A stretch of DNA of 64,000 nt, from assembly GCA_024349245.1 (NCBI GenBank), contig JALDNG010000091.1:742501-806500 (forward strand), written 5' to 3'. The notes beneath the pieces were generated by a model. It ran no database searches. It was not told the origin of the DNA and saw only the letters and a program-made list of their open reading frames with translations. Shown here one piece after another: positions 1-63,225 of this stretch; the stretch's first letter is position 1, and each line of letters begins with the position of its first letter. Source of the DNA: Neodontobutis hainanensis (lineage: Eukaryota > Chordata > Actinopteri > Gobiiformes > Odontobutidae). A program made the position numbers and the translations under genes.

Positions 1-189
1 CAATCCAACAACATGAAAAATACATATTATAATATTATATAATAAAATAAAAACGTGTCCTGTGATGACGTGAAATATTACTTGCTAAAGAAATGTGTTA
101 AATATTTTCTGAATGTGTTGGTCCTGGGTTTGACGGTGGAGCAGCCTCTAGTGGCCGGTGGAGGAACTGTTTGATTTCTTTTCCTTCAG

Positions 190-1739
190 AGAGTTTAGGC
201 GAGAGGAGGAAAGTGAAGTCAGAGGAACGAGAGCGAGACGCAGAGAAAAGAAAAGGAGAGGAGAGGCTCTGTTCGGTGAGTTAACTCTAAAGTCTAATCA
301 GACAAAAACATTTGAGTCTTAATTACAATATCTTCATTATAATATCTACATCTTCTTAATATAATATCCACATGTCTTCTCTAGAATCACAAATGGTCAA
401 TACTTTTAAACCTTCTGAACTTCAGTCTTGAGTCAGCAGCGGTGCTAAAGGTTTTCAGGCACCCTTCAAAAATCTTTCCGTTTCAAAAGGCAATATAAGC
501 AAAATTTTTTTGTTTATTGTTTTATAGGAAAACTAACAAATTCTCAACAATGTTGGCATCAAAGTCAAAGAACAGAATGTTTCCATAACTGAACAAAAAA
601 TAAACTCGCATCATCAAATGAATATGTATTATTCTTAGGACTTTAAGATTTTGTGTTTCTGAAAACCTTTTCCCACACTTCTGCTGAACTGATGGTTCAA
701 AGACAAAGAAGAACGGAAAGTAGACGGAGATATTTATTTTTGTGCAGGTGTCGTCCCACAGGAGGAAACTGGAAGAAGAGTGTCCCATCAACCAATCAGA
801 TCTGTCGAAGCTTTCTCACGTTGGTCAGTGACTGAAAATCTATTTCATCTTTTTTTTTTTTTTATGACCCAACATCTTGTTTCATTCTTTTCTTGCTCAC
901 CATGGTCTTTCAGATTTAATAATAACCAAGAACCTCTCATTTATGACTTACTTATTACACTAAACCTTATGTTCTCTAATCCCTGGGTGTTGCCTGTCAG
1001 GCTGGAGATCTGAAGCTGACACTTCTCTGCTGCCCTCAGTTTTTCAAAAGGCAACTGTCCAGAGCTCTGTTTCCCACAATGCACTGGGACAGAGCTCTGT
1101 TTCCCATGAAGCACCAGTTCGTAGTCCTGCTGTGAGTCCGGGCAGACGACAGCGTCGCTCGTCCTCGTCTCGACGCAGCTCCTCAGGGTCTCCTCTGGTT
1201 TACAGCATCTTAGTGGAAGACAAACAGGTGACTCTCTGCAGCCAATCAGGAAGCCCGGTCTAAACCTGGTCTAAACCTGGTCTAAACCAGGTCTAAACCG
1301 GTCTAAGCCGGGTCTAAGCCGGGTCTAAGCCGGGTCTAAGCCGGGTCTAAGCCGGGTCTAAACCAGGACTAAACCAGGTCTAAACCAGGTCTAAACCGGG
1401 TCTAAGCCGGGTCTAAGCCGGGTCTAAGCCGGGACTAAACCGGGTCTAAACCGGGTCTAAACCGGGTCTAAACCGGGTCTAAGCCGGGTCTAAGCCGGGT
1501 CTAAGCCGGGACTAAACCGGGTCTAAACCGGGTCTAAACCGGGTCTAAACCGGGTCTAAACCGGGTCTAAACCGGGACTAAACCAGGACTAAACCAGGAC
1601 TAAACCAGGACTAAACCAGGACTAAACCAGGACTAAACCAGGACTAAACCAGGACTAAACCAGGACTGACTCTCTCTTGTTTCAGTCTCGTTACAGTTTG
1701 AGAAGTCGTCGATCAGAAACGTCCAGAGTCTTCGACTGA
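190..1739 (+). CDS. 3' end of an unidentified gene, four terminal exons, basic Ser/Arg-rich C-terminus
   Basis: Four exons join in a consistent frame: 190-275, 748-823, 1040-1227 and 1686-1739, each with AG acceptors and GT donors (phases 1, 0, 1, 0). They give about 134 residues up to a TGA at 1737. The first exon is highly charged (Glu/Arg/Lys-rich, probably helical). The second reads VSSHRRKLEEECPINQSDLS. The third contains two near-identical SSVSH units, then a dense Arg/Ser stretch (RRQRRSSSSRRSSS) and SPLVYSILVEDK. The last ends RYSLRSRRSETSRVFD. An AATAAA at 1809 lies 70 bases past the stop, as expected for a real 3' end. The basic tail suggests a nuclear or nucleic-acid-associated protein, but I do not recognise the family. 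The 5' part lies outside the window. Confidence 0.7.
1257..1668. repeat. 11-bp minisatellite (GGTCTAAACCA / GGGTCTAAGCC variants)
   Basis: About 37 tandem copies of an 11-bp unit fill the last intron of the unidentified gene and end just before its terminal exon. Variants fall into runs (GGTCTAAACC, then CCGGGTCTAAG, then CCAGGACTAAA), which suggests local unit duplication. This is the same motif family seen at 7.3-8.0, 9.4, 10.1-12.9, 18.5-19.4 and 57.1-58.1 kb. Confidence 0.95.
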
Positions 1740-1808
1740 ACACAACAACGAAACATTGAACTTTTTTAACAAAACATTTTATTGTAAATATTATTTCTTC
1801 TACAATTT

Positions 1809-1814
1809 AATAAA
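1809..1814 (+). terminator. polyadenylation signal of the upstream gene
   Basis: A canonical AATAAA sits 70 bases past the TGA at 1737, in AT-rich sequence and before the next minisatellite begins. This supports 1739 as the true end of the coding sequence. Confidence 0.7.
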
Positions 1815-1919
1815 GTTATTTTTAAATTTACAAACAGTCAGATTTAGTTTGTCCTCTCTGGGCCGCTGTAGAAATGGAAAGTAATGGCTGACTGAATGTG
1901 CAATAGTTAAGACCACTTT

Positions 1920-2545
1920 AGACCAAGACAAAACCCATGGCAGGTCCAGACCGGGTCAAGTCCAGAACCAGGGTCAAGTCCAGAACCAGTGCACTGTAAC
2001 GGGTCCAAGGGAACGGTTAAAAAAACAGGTCCAGAACCAGGGTCAAGTCCAGAACCAGTGCACTGTAACGGGTCCAAGGGAACGGTTAAAAAAACAGGTC
2101 CAGACCAGGTCAAGTCCAGAACCAGTGCACTGTAACGGGTCCAAGGGAACGGTTAAAAAAACAGGTCCAGACCAGGTCAAGTCCAGAACCAGGGTCAAGT
2201 CCAGAACCAGTGCACTGTAACGGGTCCAAGGGAACGGTTAAAAACAGGTCCAGAACCAGGGTCAAGTCCAGAACCAGGGTCAAGTCCAGAACCAGGGTCA
2301 AGTCCAGAACCAGTGCACTGTAACGGGTCCAAGGGAACAGTTAAAAAACCAGGTCCAGACCAGGTCAAGTCCAGAACCAGTGCACTGTAACGGGTCCCAG
2401 GGAACGGTTAAAAAAACAGGTCCAGAACCAGGGTCAAGTCCAAAACCAGGGTCAAGTCCAGAACCAGTGCACTGTAACGGGTCCAAGGGAACGGTTAAAA
2501 AACCAGGTCCAGACCGGGTCAAGTCCAGAACCAGTGCACTGTAAC
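1920..2545. repeat. compound minisatellite downstream of the upstream gene
   Basis: Long units contain GTCCAGAACCAG, then GTGCACTGTAACGGGTCC, then AAGGGAACGGTTAAAAAA. The short AGGGTCAAGTCCAGAACC sub-unit is itself duplicated a variable number of times, so unit length varies. Minus-strand open frames across it (repeating FLTVPLDPLQCTGSGLD) are by-products of repetition, not genes. Confidence 0.9.
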
Positions 2546-4389
2546 AGACTCATGCCAGACCTGCAGCTTTATTTAGTTTCATTAATCGTTGAGCTTTGTG
2601 TCCGTCCCAGTTGTTTTCCTAAAAGTTATTGGAGGCGCTGAGCAGAGTCGGTTGTGATTGGTTTAAATTTAGTAAAAATATCGGTTTCAAACTCGAGGAA
2701 TGAGGAGTGGGCAAATAACTGGAATTTCTCTCAGCAGCCGTTTTCCTTTTGCTTCAGATTTCACCCCAAAAAAAGAAAAGAAAAACAGCCGGGAAAATGA
2801 GAACCAGACGCAGACCCGACCCGGCGACAGACAGAGGGAGGATCGAGTGTCGGTCTGAGGAAGAGGAGGAAGAGGAGGGAGGGCTTTACAACAGTCCCAC
2901 ACAAAAGCCCCAGAGCCACACTGGCACAGACAGATCTCCTCGAACTGTTCCTGGCTCCAGCTCTGAAACAAACTGACCAGACTCAGCAGCAGTGATTTAT
3001 TTTGACTTGGACTGACGTGGGATTTAACGAAGACGGACGTTTTGGAAATCTGTAAAAAACTCAAGACCTTGCAACGAAACACGTGGAATTGGGATTAATT
3101 TGAGCTAAAGTCAAAGAAGAAAGGATTTTATTTTGAAATCTCTTGGAATAACCGCAGCAGGACTTTTATTGGATTTAATGCCGTTTTAAATGGAAGTGTT
3201 TTTCAGCACCTAACGAAGGGTTTATTTCAGAAGAAAAGGAGTCAAATGAACAAAGCAGTTTTATTGAAGTGTAAGGCCCTAAAGATAAAAATTGTGAGGC
3301 ATTTTATCCACTTTTGGTGTTTTACTTTTGGATTAATCTGAGCTGAACAGAGCCAACCTACAAACAAGTCTGAACAAAACAAACCTCAACTAAAATGAGG
3401 TGAAATGAGGATAAAGAGTAAGTTATTTTTTTATGTCTAATTCTGGATAGATTTGAATAACTTGGAAAACGTTGTAAAAAGGTTTGTTCATTATCAGGTA
3501 GAATATAAGGAAGGGCATTGTTTTCTTGCAGTAACATGAGAACCTGGGATAAATTTGAGAAGTCAGCAGTTTTTCCCAAAGAACAACGAGAACTATTTTT
3601 AAACTTGAAAAAAATGCTACAAAGTTTGACCGGAATCAAAAAAAAAAAAAGATTAATCTGAGAAAAGCCTTGGACATCTTGAAAGAAAACGGCTGGTTTT
3701 GTGAATTTAATCTGAAAAAGGGAAGAAAATATTTGCTGATTGTGAGAGAACGTGCACGGGCAAAGCAATGGTAATAAGTGCTTTTATTTTGAAAACAGGA
3801 AACAATTGAATATGTCTTGTTTCAATAAAAAACAGAATAAAAACTGGACTAATGTCAGATGAACTGCAGTGGATTTAGTTGAAATATAAAGTCGCCAAAT
3901 TTAAGGAAGAAGCCATTTTTAGTTTTACAGAAGGCGTTGAGTTAAGTTCATATTTTTTGAAGAGCTTTTGAAATATTTTATAACGGCATGAACTATTTTA
4001 ATAGATTTTTTTTTTAATACTGTGACATAAAACAGAAAGAAAAAGTAAAACTGGTTTATTTTTACACATTCACTAAAAAAAAAAAAATTAAACAATTCAA
4101 CAGAATTTACAAAAACATCAGGTTTCTGAGTTTAAACATACATTTGATATAAAAACACCAGTCAAAGACAGAGTAAGTTGGACGTTTCTGATGCTTTATT
4201 TGACTGGATGCAGATCTTGTTCGAACGCAGAGATGCAGATAAAAGTTTTTCTGAACTTAAATGGTTATATTTCCACACTGATTAAAAATGGGAAGGATTA
4301 TCGTTGTTTTGTTCTTAAACTGACAGAGCGGTGGCCAGAGCACTGAGGCATGATGGGAAACGGAGTCCTCTGACTGTAGTCTCAGTAGA
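2546..4389. other. intergenic stretch, possible fgd1 promoter or 5' UTR; otherwise anonymous
   Basis: This lies between the 3' end of the upstream gene and the first coding ATG of fgd1. 2780-2980 is purine- and GC-richer (a gaggaagaggaggaagagg tract) and could be 5' UTR or promoter. The rest is AT-rich with poly-A runs (3640, 4075). A CTCAG directly before 4386 could be the acceptor of an upstream noncoding exon. No convincing coding frame is present. Confidence 0.35.
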
Positions 4390-51679
<47,290 letters not shown>

Positions 51680-52547
51680 CTCTATTGTACAAAGAGTTAT
51701 ACCGAAGAAAACAAAGCTCTTGGTGTAAAAACATCGGTGGTTCGTTTGCATGATTCACACAAAATGGCTCCCTGTGATGTCACTAAAGTGGGCGGAGCTT
51801 AAAGATATTAAAGTATCCTCCCATTTCTTCCCAAAAAACTTGCAAACAACACGCGTAAGTGACTCAAAATACTACGTTTCCAATGAACCTCGGCGTCTGT
51901 TGCTATGGAAACGACCTTCACCCCGAGCTGTGAATCAGAGTTTGTATTATATTCTGAAAATTTAAGGCAGAATTCAACATTTTCAACTTCACTGTGCCAT
52001 AATCTGCCCGGCAACAGAAGCTGGAGTTTTCTGATTGGTGGTTGGTTTTCCACAGAGAAACGACACAAACACAAAAGTTTATCGACAGTTTATTTAAGAA
52101 AGAATAGTTATAATAGAGTTCTTCAAAATAAAAGCACAAATTTAAAAGCCAAATAGATTTAATAATAAATATATTCACACAGACACGAGATTTTAATCCA
52201 AACTAAACAAGAACTGCTGCTGTTTTCCCAAAAGGATTGTTGGAGATTTCTTTTTTTTTTTTTTAAATGAAAGAATTGTTAAAAGAAGACAAAAAAGAAA
52301 GACTTGTTCATCCTTGTGCACTTCAGACATTTCAAACCAAACGTGAGAAAGAATAAACCAGTGTTCGTTGTCCTCTTCCTGTGACGTTAAGTGATGGAGG
52401 TGAACTACATTTCCCAGAAGCCTCTCTGTTCCCTTCTACTGTGGACTTTCAAATCATTTCAAAACCTCTGGAAATATATTCCAAGTCTGTCAGTTCAATC
52501 AAAGACAGTTTATCAAGTGTTTCTGAACTGTTTGACCTGCAATCTTC
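51680..52547 (+). terminator. fgd1: fgd1 3' UTR and likely polyadenylation region
   Basis: AT-rich sequence follows the TGA. An AATAAA at 52127-52132 (AAAATAAAAGCAC) and another in AGAATAAACC (about 52352) are candidate poly(A) signals. A palindromic GTTGCTATGGAAAC at 51899 repeats the X-box seen at the alternative promoter. Confidence 0.5.
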
Positions 52548-53130
52548 AAATCCAACTAAAACCTGTTCAAATCCAACTAAAACCTGTTCAAACCCAAGTA
52601 AAACATGTTCAAATCCAACTGAAACCTGTTCAAATCCAACTAAAACCTGTTCAAACCCAAGTAAAACCTGTTCAAATCCAACTGAAACCTGTACAAATCC
52701 AACTAAAACCTGTTCAAACCCAACTAAAACCTGTTCAAATCCAACTAAAACATGTTCAAATCCATCTAAAACATGTTCAAATCCAACTAAAACCTGTTAA
52801 AATCCAACTGAAACCTGTTCAAATCCAACTAAAACCTGTTCAAATCCAACTAAAACCTGTTCAAATCCAACTGAAACCTGTTCAAATCCAACTGAAACCT
52901 GTTCAAATCCAACTGAAACCTGTTCAAATCCAACTAAAACCTGTTCAAATCCAACTAAAACCTGTTCAAATCCAACTGAAACCTGTTCAAATCCAACTAA
53001 AACCTGTTCAAATCCAACTAAAACTTGTTCAAATCCAACTGAAACCTGTTCAAATCCAACTAAAACCTGTTCAAATCCAACTAAAACCTGTTCAAACCCA
53101 ACTAAAACCTGTTCAAATCCAATTGTCCAA
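52548..53130. repeat. 21-bp minisatellite, inverted relative to intron 9 array
   Basis: About 28 copies of CAAATCCAACTAAAACCTGTT with GAAACC and CAAACCCAAGT variants, the exact reverse complement of the unit at 43.68-44.65 kb. The open frames of up to 273 residues (QIQLKPV or SNPTKTC) are artefacts. Confidence 0.96.
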
Positions 53131-56100
53131 TTGTTCAAACCTTAAACTTAACCTTTTATCTACTAAATATTTTACCTTTATGGCATTTAACAAAAATCCA
53201 CCTCAAAACTAGGGCCCAAACCTGAAAACTGCAGTACAAATTTTATTAAAAATTTCCTGTAAAAAACAAATATTTACAGATAAACACACAAAATGACTGG
53301 AAATTATGGCATATAATTATTTGCAATTTGTAATTCCGTTTACCAACAATATATGGCACATATACAGCCAAAGAAGTCAGAAATATTAAATCAATTTATA
53401 TTTTTGGATTTTATAGAGACATATTAAGGATGTGTCAATAATTAAATGATCAACAAATAACTAAAGTATTCACGAAACAGTTAAATGTACAAAAATAATT
53501 ATATTTTAATATAGTTTTTGCCAAAAATGAACTGAGTTTAAGCTAAATGTCCCTAAAAGTTATCCTAATGGGCCAGAATTAGAAACACATGGATTAACTT
53601 CTAAAAAAGATTTGAGGAGAGTGAAAATGTTACGAGGTAAAATGGTGGAAAACGTTTGTGTTTTGTTGAACGGAGGTTTAACTGATGGACTCTGAACGCA
53701 GCATTTGGACTGAATCTGAACGGAAGACTTGTTTTATCATCGTCACTTCCAGTATTTATGGTCTCTCTGTCGCTCAACACCTTTTGGAAAAGTGTTTTTT
53801 TTATAATAATAGTGAAGAAAAAGGTACTATTGCTATTCTTATCGTCAAAGCTAAAGACGAACTGCAGAGAATCGTCTCGTCGGATATTTACGTGTTTTGA
53901 ATCTGGGTTGTGTTTGATGTTTGCTTGATGCAAGAAGAAGATAAAAGTGAGACTTTTGTAAATATATTATTTATTCTGCTGTGGCCCTGAGGTCATGTGA
54001 CTGTGTAAAGTAAAGGTCAACTCTGTTCCTACACTCCCCACACTCCCAGAGTCTGCACACGCTCAGTCTGCGCAGAGGCGGCCATTTTGGCTCCAACAGG
54101 GGTTAAAGAGAACAACCGGACATTTTTTATGTAAATTTAACTCAAACTGAATTATTCTCAAGGAAATATGTCTGTGTAAATAAACTGGCAGCATTTATAA
54201 CTGTATCAGACGCTGGCTAAATCCACGCCCACGTTTAACTTAAATATGAGACAATGGTCACAGGCCGATCGTCACTGAGTTTTGTGCACTCGCTGACAAC
54301 AATGTTTTCAAGTATTCGGTGTCAATGGCAACCACCACTTCTATAGTTTAGGAAAGCTCTCATGACCTGTACGAGACGTGGGGTCATTGGATTAGTGCTT
54401 AAAGCTCCTCGCTGACGGGGCTCGAGTCTAATAAAACTGACAAAATAAAGCTGTGTGAGGTGATCTGGTGAGAGTGATGTAGTATAGAGTGCTTTTAGTG
54501 CCTTAAAGGTAGAAAAGCCTTGTGTAAGTTCAGACTCTTTACTAGTCGCTACACACTGGGATTCATGATAGAAGGTGATGAAGCAGTGTTAAAAAGTCCG
54601 CTTGTTCCGGCCTCTCTGCCTGGAACTGCCGCTCGTGTGGGGTTTCTCGGCGTGTTTTCTTACTGTGTTGAAGCCGTGTTGTCCTCCGCTCGATGGAAGG
54701 AAATGGCCCGTAGCTCGCCTTCAGCTCCATCACCATCTGCTGCTTCCATGACCTTTAGACGTTTTTACAAAAACATTTCAGTTTCAATGCAGTTAATGTT
54801 ATTCCTACTTTTTATACTTTATTTTTCCTGTTTTTTAAGAGTCTGTTTTCTACTCGTTTTAACCGTCTTTGTCTGATTTAGACCATAATGTGACTCTGTA
54901 TCTGAAAAATACAAACACAGACACAACAATATTTAATGATGCTTTGATATTTTTAAATCTGTTAAAGCTGGTACGAAGCAGTTTTATCCGGTTCAGACTT
55001 TCAGCTCATTCTCTTTTTGTGCCAAATGCATTTTTAAATAATTATTCAGTATTTTACAGTGCTGTTGTTGGTTATTATCTCAGATCTTTTTTTGGGCTGC
55101 CCTCTGTTTTATTTCCTGTGTAACAGCTCTGGTTGGTTAATGCTAAAGCAACAACAGCTAACGTTTCCAGAGAAAATACAAGTAACTTAATCTAGAAATC
55201 TGAAACTGATTTAATATATTCTACATTCATTTTCTACAAATATTATTACATTTACTATAATTTATAGATCACGTTAGAGGTTTTATATAATGTTTGTCCC
55301 TCATTGGTCGAAAATGTTTCCTGAAAAACAAAACTTTGAAATCTTAACATTGGTTAAGTTTATTCTCCTACAAATACATTACATTCTACTTTAAACTAAT
55401 GTAAAGTACTTTAAAAGCTTTGGCTAATGTGAAACAAATTCACCTCATATGAAGTTTTATCAAAAAGAAAAAAGAAAATTCAGTTTACAGAAAATGCTGA
55501 TTGTTTTTTGGGTAAAGTTTTAAAAACATTTGAAAACATGCTAACGTTAGTGCAGTGCTAATATAGTTCTGTACGATTTTACCTAACGTTAGGTTTTTGT
55601 ACAATTAACATCCCAAAATATAAATAATTATGTAAGATTCAAGTAAAAAGTGTAAAAGCGTTGTATAAATGCAGTATCTAATAAATTGTGTAAAGGATTG
55701 TTTACAAAGCTTAAAAGAATTGGGCTCCAGAGCTAGCTGCTAACATGCTAGTTTAGCATTATTACTCATTTCTCTCTCACAACAATGTTACGGTACTTTC
55801 CTGTGAATAAAATGTCAGAACTCAGAAATAACATTTGCTCTATGGTGGTTTTATGTAAGAGTGTTCATCACAAGTTACTCTTGAATAGTTTCTTTGGAAT
55901 AAATCTGGTGCTAACTGTAAATGCTACCGTTTTCAAACCGTAACTCTGTCTCTTCTACATTTATTCACTTTACTCAGCTTTAATCAGCTGCATCTAACTG
56001 GGATTAAATACTTTCAGTTTCCTTACCATTCTTTTAAACTGTACTATTTGGAAAAGTATCTGGACACAATCTAAGTGTTGACTTTTTGCTACGGTGCTAA

Positions 56101-57082
56101 TAAACTCAAATAACACATTTTTTTTGTAAAAGTCCACAAAAGCAGTCATATTAACATTTAAATACAAATGGTAGATTTAAATGTTCTGGTTGTTACTGTG
56201 TCATAATACTTTTTCCAAATAGTATTTTCTATATTTAACTGCTTTGCTTTTTGCTGTTATTCCGCTTTTTGCCTTACGGTTAAAAAAACAACCTTGTGCC
56301 AAATCATCGACTGTTCGTCTGTGCTTTGTATTTATTTGTCATTTTTATCCCAAGTGTTATTTTTTCTACCTGTGGTTTTGTGGCTCTCCCTGGAGACTAA
56401 TGGCTGCCGTTTCCATGGAGACAGGGTTCTCACCTGCGTTTGTTTCCGGACACTGTTGGAGAAAAATACCAGCAGTAACTAAACCGCATTATAAAATAAA
56501 TGTCTTATGCAATGAGAATAACCTTTAGAAGAGACTGTCTCTGAAATGTGACCTTTGCAGAATGTTTTTAGAATCTCTGACCTGTTGGGATTATGCCAGC
56601 GACAGGCGGTGTCATAATAAAAGCCTCAAGACATTTGATTTTATATTGTTTCCAGCACCATTAAAGATATGAAACAAAAATAAAATCCTGCAAAAGCCAG
56701 ATTAGATTTAGTGATTAGTGCTTTTATTGTGAAAAATGTGAAAGTTTTTTTCCCACAGTTGTCACTAAGTCTCTCCTGTTTTTTTCAGTTTTATTTTATT
56801 CACAATCATCCACTGGTGGTCCTCTGTCTCCATGGTAACCTCCTCCTGACAGCCCTCTGTAACCGTGGCAACCGCCTCTGTCTCCAGCGGAACAGCCCTC
56901 GTCAGCACTTCCTCTCACCTGGGCTGATTATTGGTTATTGATTTGTTATCACAGTGGCCGGCCACTGCCTTCCTCCGTCTGTTACCCATAATGCACCTCT
57001 GTATGAAAATAGAGTGAGAAATGTTTGAGGTAAAAGTCAATAAAGAATCAAAACTGACTCACTCTGTGTTTCTGACATAAGG
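53131..57082. other. intergenic region, no supported gene
   Basis: Mostly AT-rich. A frame at 54520-54876 (118 codons) and a minus-strand stretch near 54665-54745 reading MELKASYGPFPSIERR before a GTAAG are unexplained but lack partners. 56400-56900 contains two X-box-like palindromes, and an AATAAA lies at about 57039. Confidence 0.4.
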
Positions 57083-58055
57083 TCTGCTTTAGACCTGGTT
57101 TAGACCTGGTTTAGTCCTGGTTTAGACCTGCTTTAGACCTGGTTTAGACCTGCTTTAGACCTGGTTTGGTTCTGGTTTAGACCTGGTCTAGACCTGGTTT
57201 GGTTCTGGTTTAGACCCGGTTTAGACCTGGTTTGGTTCTGGTTTAGACCCGGTTTAGACCTGGTTTGGTTCTGGTTTAGACCTGGTTTAGTCCTGGTTTA
57301 GGGCTGGTTTAGAACTGGTTTAGACCTGGTTTAGTCCTGGTTTAGACCTGGTTTAGACCCGGTTTAGACCTGGTTTGGTTCTGGTTTAGACCTGGTTTAG
57401 ACCTGGTTTAGGCTGGTTTGGTTCTGGTTTAGACCTGGTTTAGACCTGGTTTGGTTCTTGTTTAGGCCTGGCTTAGACCTGGTTTGGTTCTGGTTTTGGT
57501 TCTGGTTTTGGTCCTGGTTTTGGTCCTGGGTTAGTCCTGGGTTAGTCCTGGGTTAGACCTGGTTTGGTCCTGGTTTAGTCCTGGTTTAGACCTGGTTTGG
57601 TTCTTGTCTAGGCCTGGTTTAGTCCTGGTTTAGACCTGGTTTGGTCCTGGTTTAGACCTGGTTTAGACCTGGTTTGGTCCTGGTTTAGTCCTGGTTTGGT
57701 CTTGGTTTAGTCCTGGTTTAGTCCTGGTTTAGACCTGGTTTAGACCTGGTTTAGTCCTGGTTTGGTCTTGGTTTAGTCCTGGTTTAGTCCTGGTTTAGTC
57801 CTGGTTTAGACCTGGTTTAGTCCTGGTTTGGTCCTGGTTTAGTCCTGGTTTGGTCTTGGTTTAGTCCTGGTTTAGTCCTGGTTTAGTCCTGGTTTAGTCC
57901 TGGTTTAGACCTGGTTTAGTCCTGGGTTAGTCCTGGGTTAGTCCCGGTTTGGTCTTGGTTTAGACCTGGTTTAGTCCTGGTTTAGTCCTGGTTTAGACCT
58001 GGTTTAGACCTGGTTTAGACCTGGTTTGGTCCTGGTTTGGTCCTGGTTTGCTCGA
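57083..58055. repeat. 11-bp minisatellite (GGTTTAGTCCT / GGTTTAGACCT)
   Basis: About 88 copies of the same motif and orientation as 10081-12946, with GGTTTGGTTCT and GGGTTAGTCCT variants. It lies downstream of fgd1 and upstream of a LINE tail. Confidence 0.96.
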
Positions 58056-58189
58056 TAACCCTGGTGTGTTTCTGCTGAAGTAAACAGCACCCTCTAGTGA
58101 CGGTTTTATAGCAGTGCATACAATGCTTTAAAGGAAGATTGTGTGAAATATTGTTGAACCAAATCCGTCATAATTTATAATCAGCTCAA

Positions 58190-58405
58190 CCTATTGACCA
58201 GATATTTATTTTTACACAGCCCAATATCACAAAGGGCTTCACAGACTGCACTAGACAACACCCCCTGTCCTTAGACCCTCCATCAGGGTCAGAGGAGAAA
58301 CTCCAACAAAACCCTGCCGTGAAAAAAGTAGAACCCTCAGGGAGAACCACAGCAGGAGGGATCCACTCCAGGACAGACAGGACGGACAGAAAAGGTCTGT
58401 GTTTT
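58190..58405 (-). mobile_element. 3' end of a fish non-LTR retrotransposon
   Basis: The minus strand reads GGAGTGGATCCCTCCTGCTG, GTTGGAGTTTCTCCTCTGAC, GATGGAGGGTCTAAGGACAG and GTGAAGCCCTTTGTGATATT, GGGCTGTG, then AAAAATAAATA. This is the 3'-UTR signature common to many fish LINEs or derived SINEs. No coding part remains. Confidence 0.5.
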
Positions 58406-58419
58406 CAGTCATCAGAAGA

Positions 58420-59390
58420 AGGGCTGGGGCGGCTCAAATAGTTTCACAAACTGGACAAAAATCCGACCTGTGCATCACTGTCTCTCACCTCCGTTATTTT
58501 CTTTAAGGACCTGTGAGTATTGTCTACAGAACATGTTAAAGCACGTCTCACATCAGTTTCTCTGAACAGCCACGACTTCCTCGACTGATGAAGACACACA
58601 AGAGAAAGTAACCGTCTGGAGGCTCCCACAGGAAGTCTCGGGAAACATCTTCAAACCTAAAACACGCCTTTTCCTGTCAGTGCTGCTCTTCATTGGTTAA
58701 TAAAGGCTTTTTACAGTCTTTATGAAAAACAGGGCTTTACTGAGTTTAACTGTTACTTTTCTACCTTGTCTAATCTATGGTCGTTGGATTAATCATAGAT
58801 TTATAGAGACAGCAGTTTATCAGTCCAACGCCTCACTCTTTAATTCAAAAGTCTGACAGCAGCAGAGACACCTCAGATCCTCTCTGTTTCCTGCTCCATG
58901 TCACACATTCCACCTGTTTGTGCTTGTTTTAGGATTAAACCTTTAGCCACTACTAGTTCACTTCCAGCCTGTTTGTGGTGTGGCTCTGGGGGCACACTGG
59001 GCCCCTCTACATTCACTTTCCTCTGTTTCCAGGTGAGTGTGTCAGCAGGTACCGGCCAAACACAAGCACACCTTCCATTGAAACATGTGACCAGGAACAG
59101 GATTCTTTTGTATTTAACTGTTTATTTGTAATAAAAGAATATTTAAAGAAGGAATGGTGACAGTTTTATAAGATTTTGACAAAATAATAATAGTTTCACT
59201 GTAAAAGAAAAGAATTGTATTTTCCACGATTTTGTAATGCCCAGTGGGAGGGGCTTAATATTTAGCACTGTTTTTGTTTGTTAATCATTGTTTACATATT
59301 TATTGGAACTCGGCTGTTTCTTTTTTTCTTTTTTGTTTTTTTTTTTCTTTTTTTAGTCTAACCAACAACACGGGTCTGAAGGAAACATCC
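58420..59390. other. intergenic, anonymous
   Basis: No supported gene. A T-rich tract (59320-59355) precedes the start of homology with the nested protease locus at about 59390. Confidence 0.4.
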
Positions 59391-59638
59391 AAACAACAGA
59401 AAATGTAAAAGTGCAACACTAAAAATAACAAAAACAAAAGTAATCATTCTTTAAGTCACATATTTGCTTTAGAAAGACATTCTTTATTCACACTGGGCAA
59501 GAACATAAAGTGTTTCTTTCTATGATTTCATCACAGAACTCATAAACACAGTGTCTGAGATTATGGTTAAGTGAAAAACAAACTGCTCAATATGATTCTG
59601 GCTGATAATAATTAAGCTGTAAATGATTAGGATTAAAG

Positions 59639-62645
<3,007 letters not shown>

Positions 62646-62788
62646 CTTTAACTCTGACACACTCCTCACACACACAGTACTTATACAGACACACACACAC
62701 ACAGTACTTATACAGACACACACACACACACACACACAGAGTACTTATACAGACACACACACACACACACACACACAGTACTTATACA

Positions 62789-62823
<35 letters not shown>

Positions 62824-62895
62824 CTTATACAGACACACACACACACAGTACTTATACAGACACACACACACACACACACACAGAGTACTTATACA

Positions 62896-62930
<35 letters not shown>

Positions 62931-62997
62931 CTTATACAGACACACACACACACACAGTACTTATACACACACACACACACAGTACTTATACAGACAC
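62646..62997 (-). promoter_or_regulatory. amplified TATA-box/CA-repeat promoter of the pseudoprotease
   Basis: Ten copies of GTACTTATA (62678, 62704, 62742, 62780, 62821, 62849, 62886, 62929, 62958 and 62982, approximate) separated by (CA)n runs of varying length. On the minus strand each gives TATAAGTAC, the TATA-like element of the gene. The nested paralogue has only three copies. Confidence 0.7.
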
Positions 62998-63225
62998 TCG
63001 AGAAAATGTTGCACAATATCTTCTTAAAATCTCATGTCATCTTGTAAAAGGATCCGTTGTTTGTCCAGTTTCTCGACACAAAGACACGATTAATAAACAC
63101 TATCTTTACATTCATTTGTTTACAGTAAATGAACTTCTTTCAGCCTCATTCACGATTAGTATCGTTTTAAAGATTTCCTCATAGATTTGTTTACACCAGC
63201 TGGATCCTCATGAGACTAATCCACT

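Noticed and set aside
52381..53212. 139- and 273-codon frames with SNPTKTC or QIQLKPV repeats
   Set aside because: 21-bp unit (7 codons) minisatellite; the periodic peptide simply follows from the unit length.
54520..54876. 118-codon open frame with a hydrophobic C-terminus
   Set aside because: No recognised domain, no supporting splice or poly(A) context, and composition like flanking intergenic DNA.
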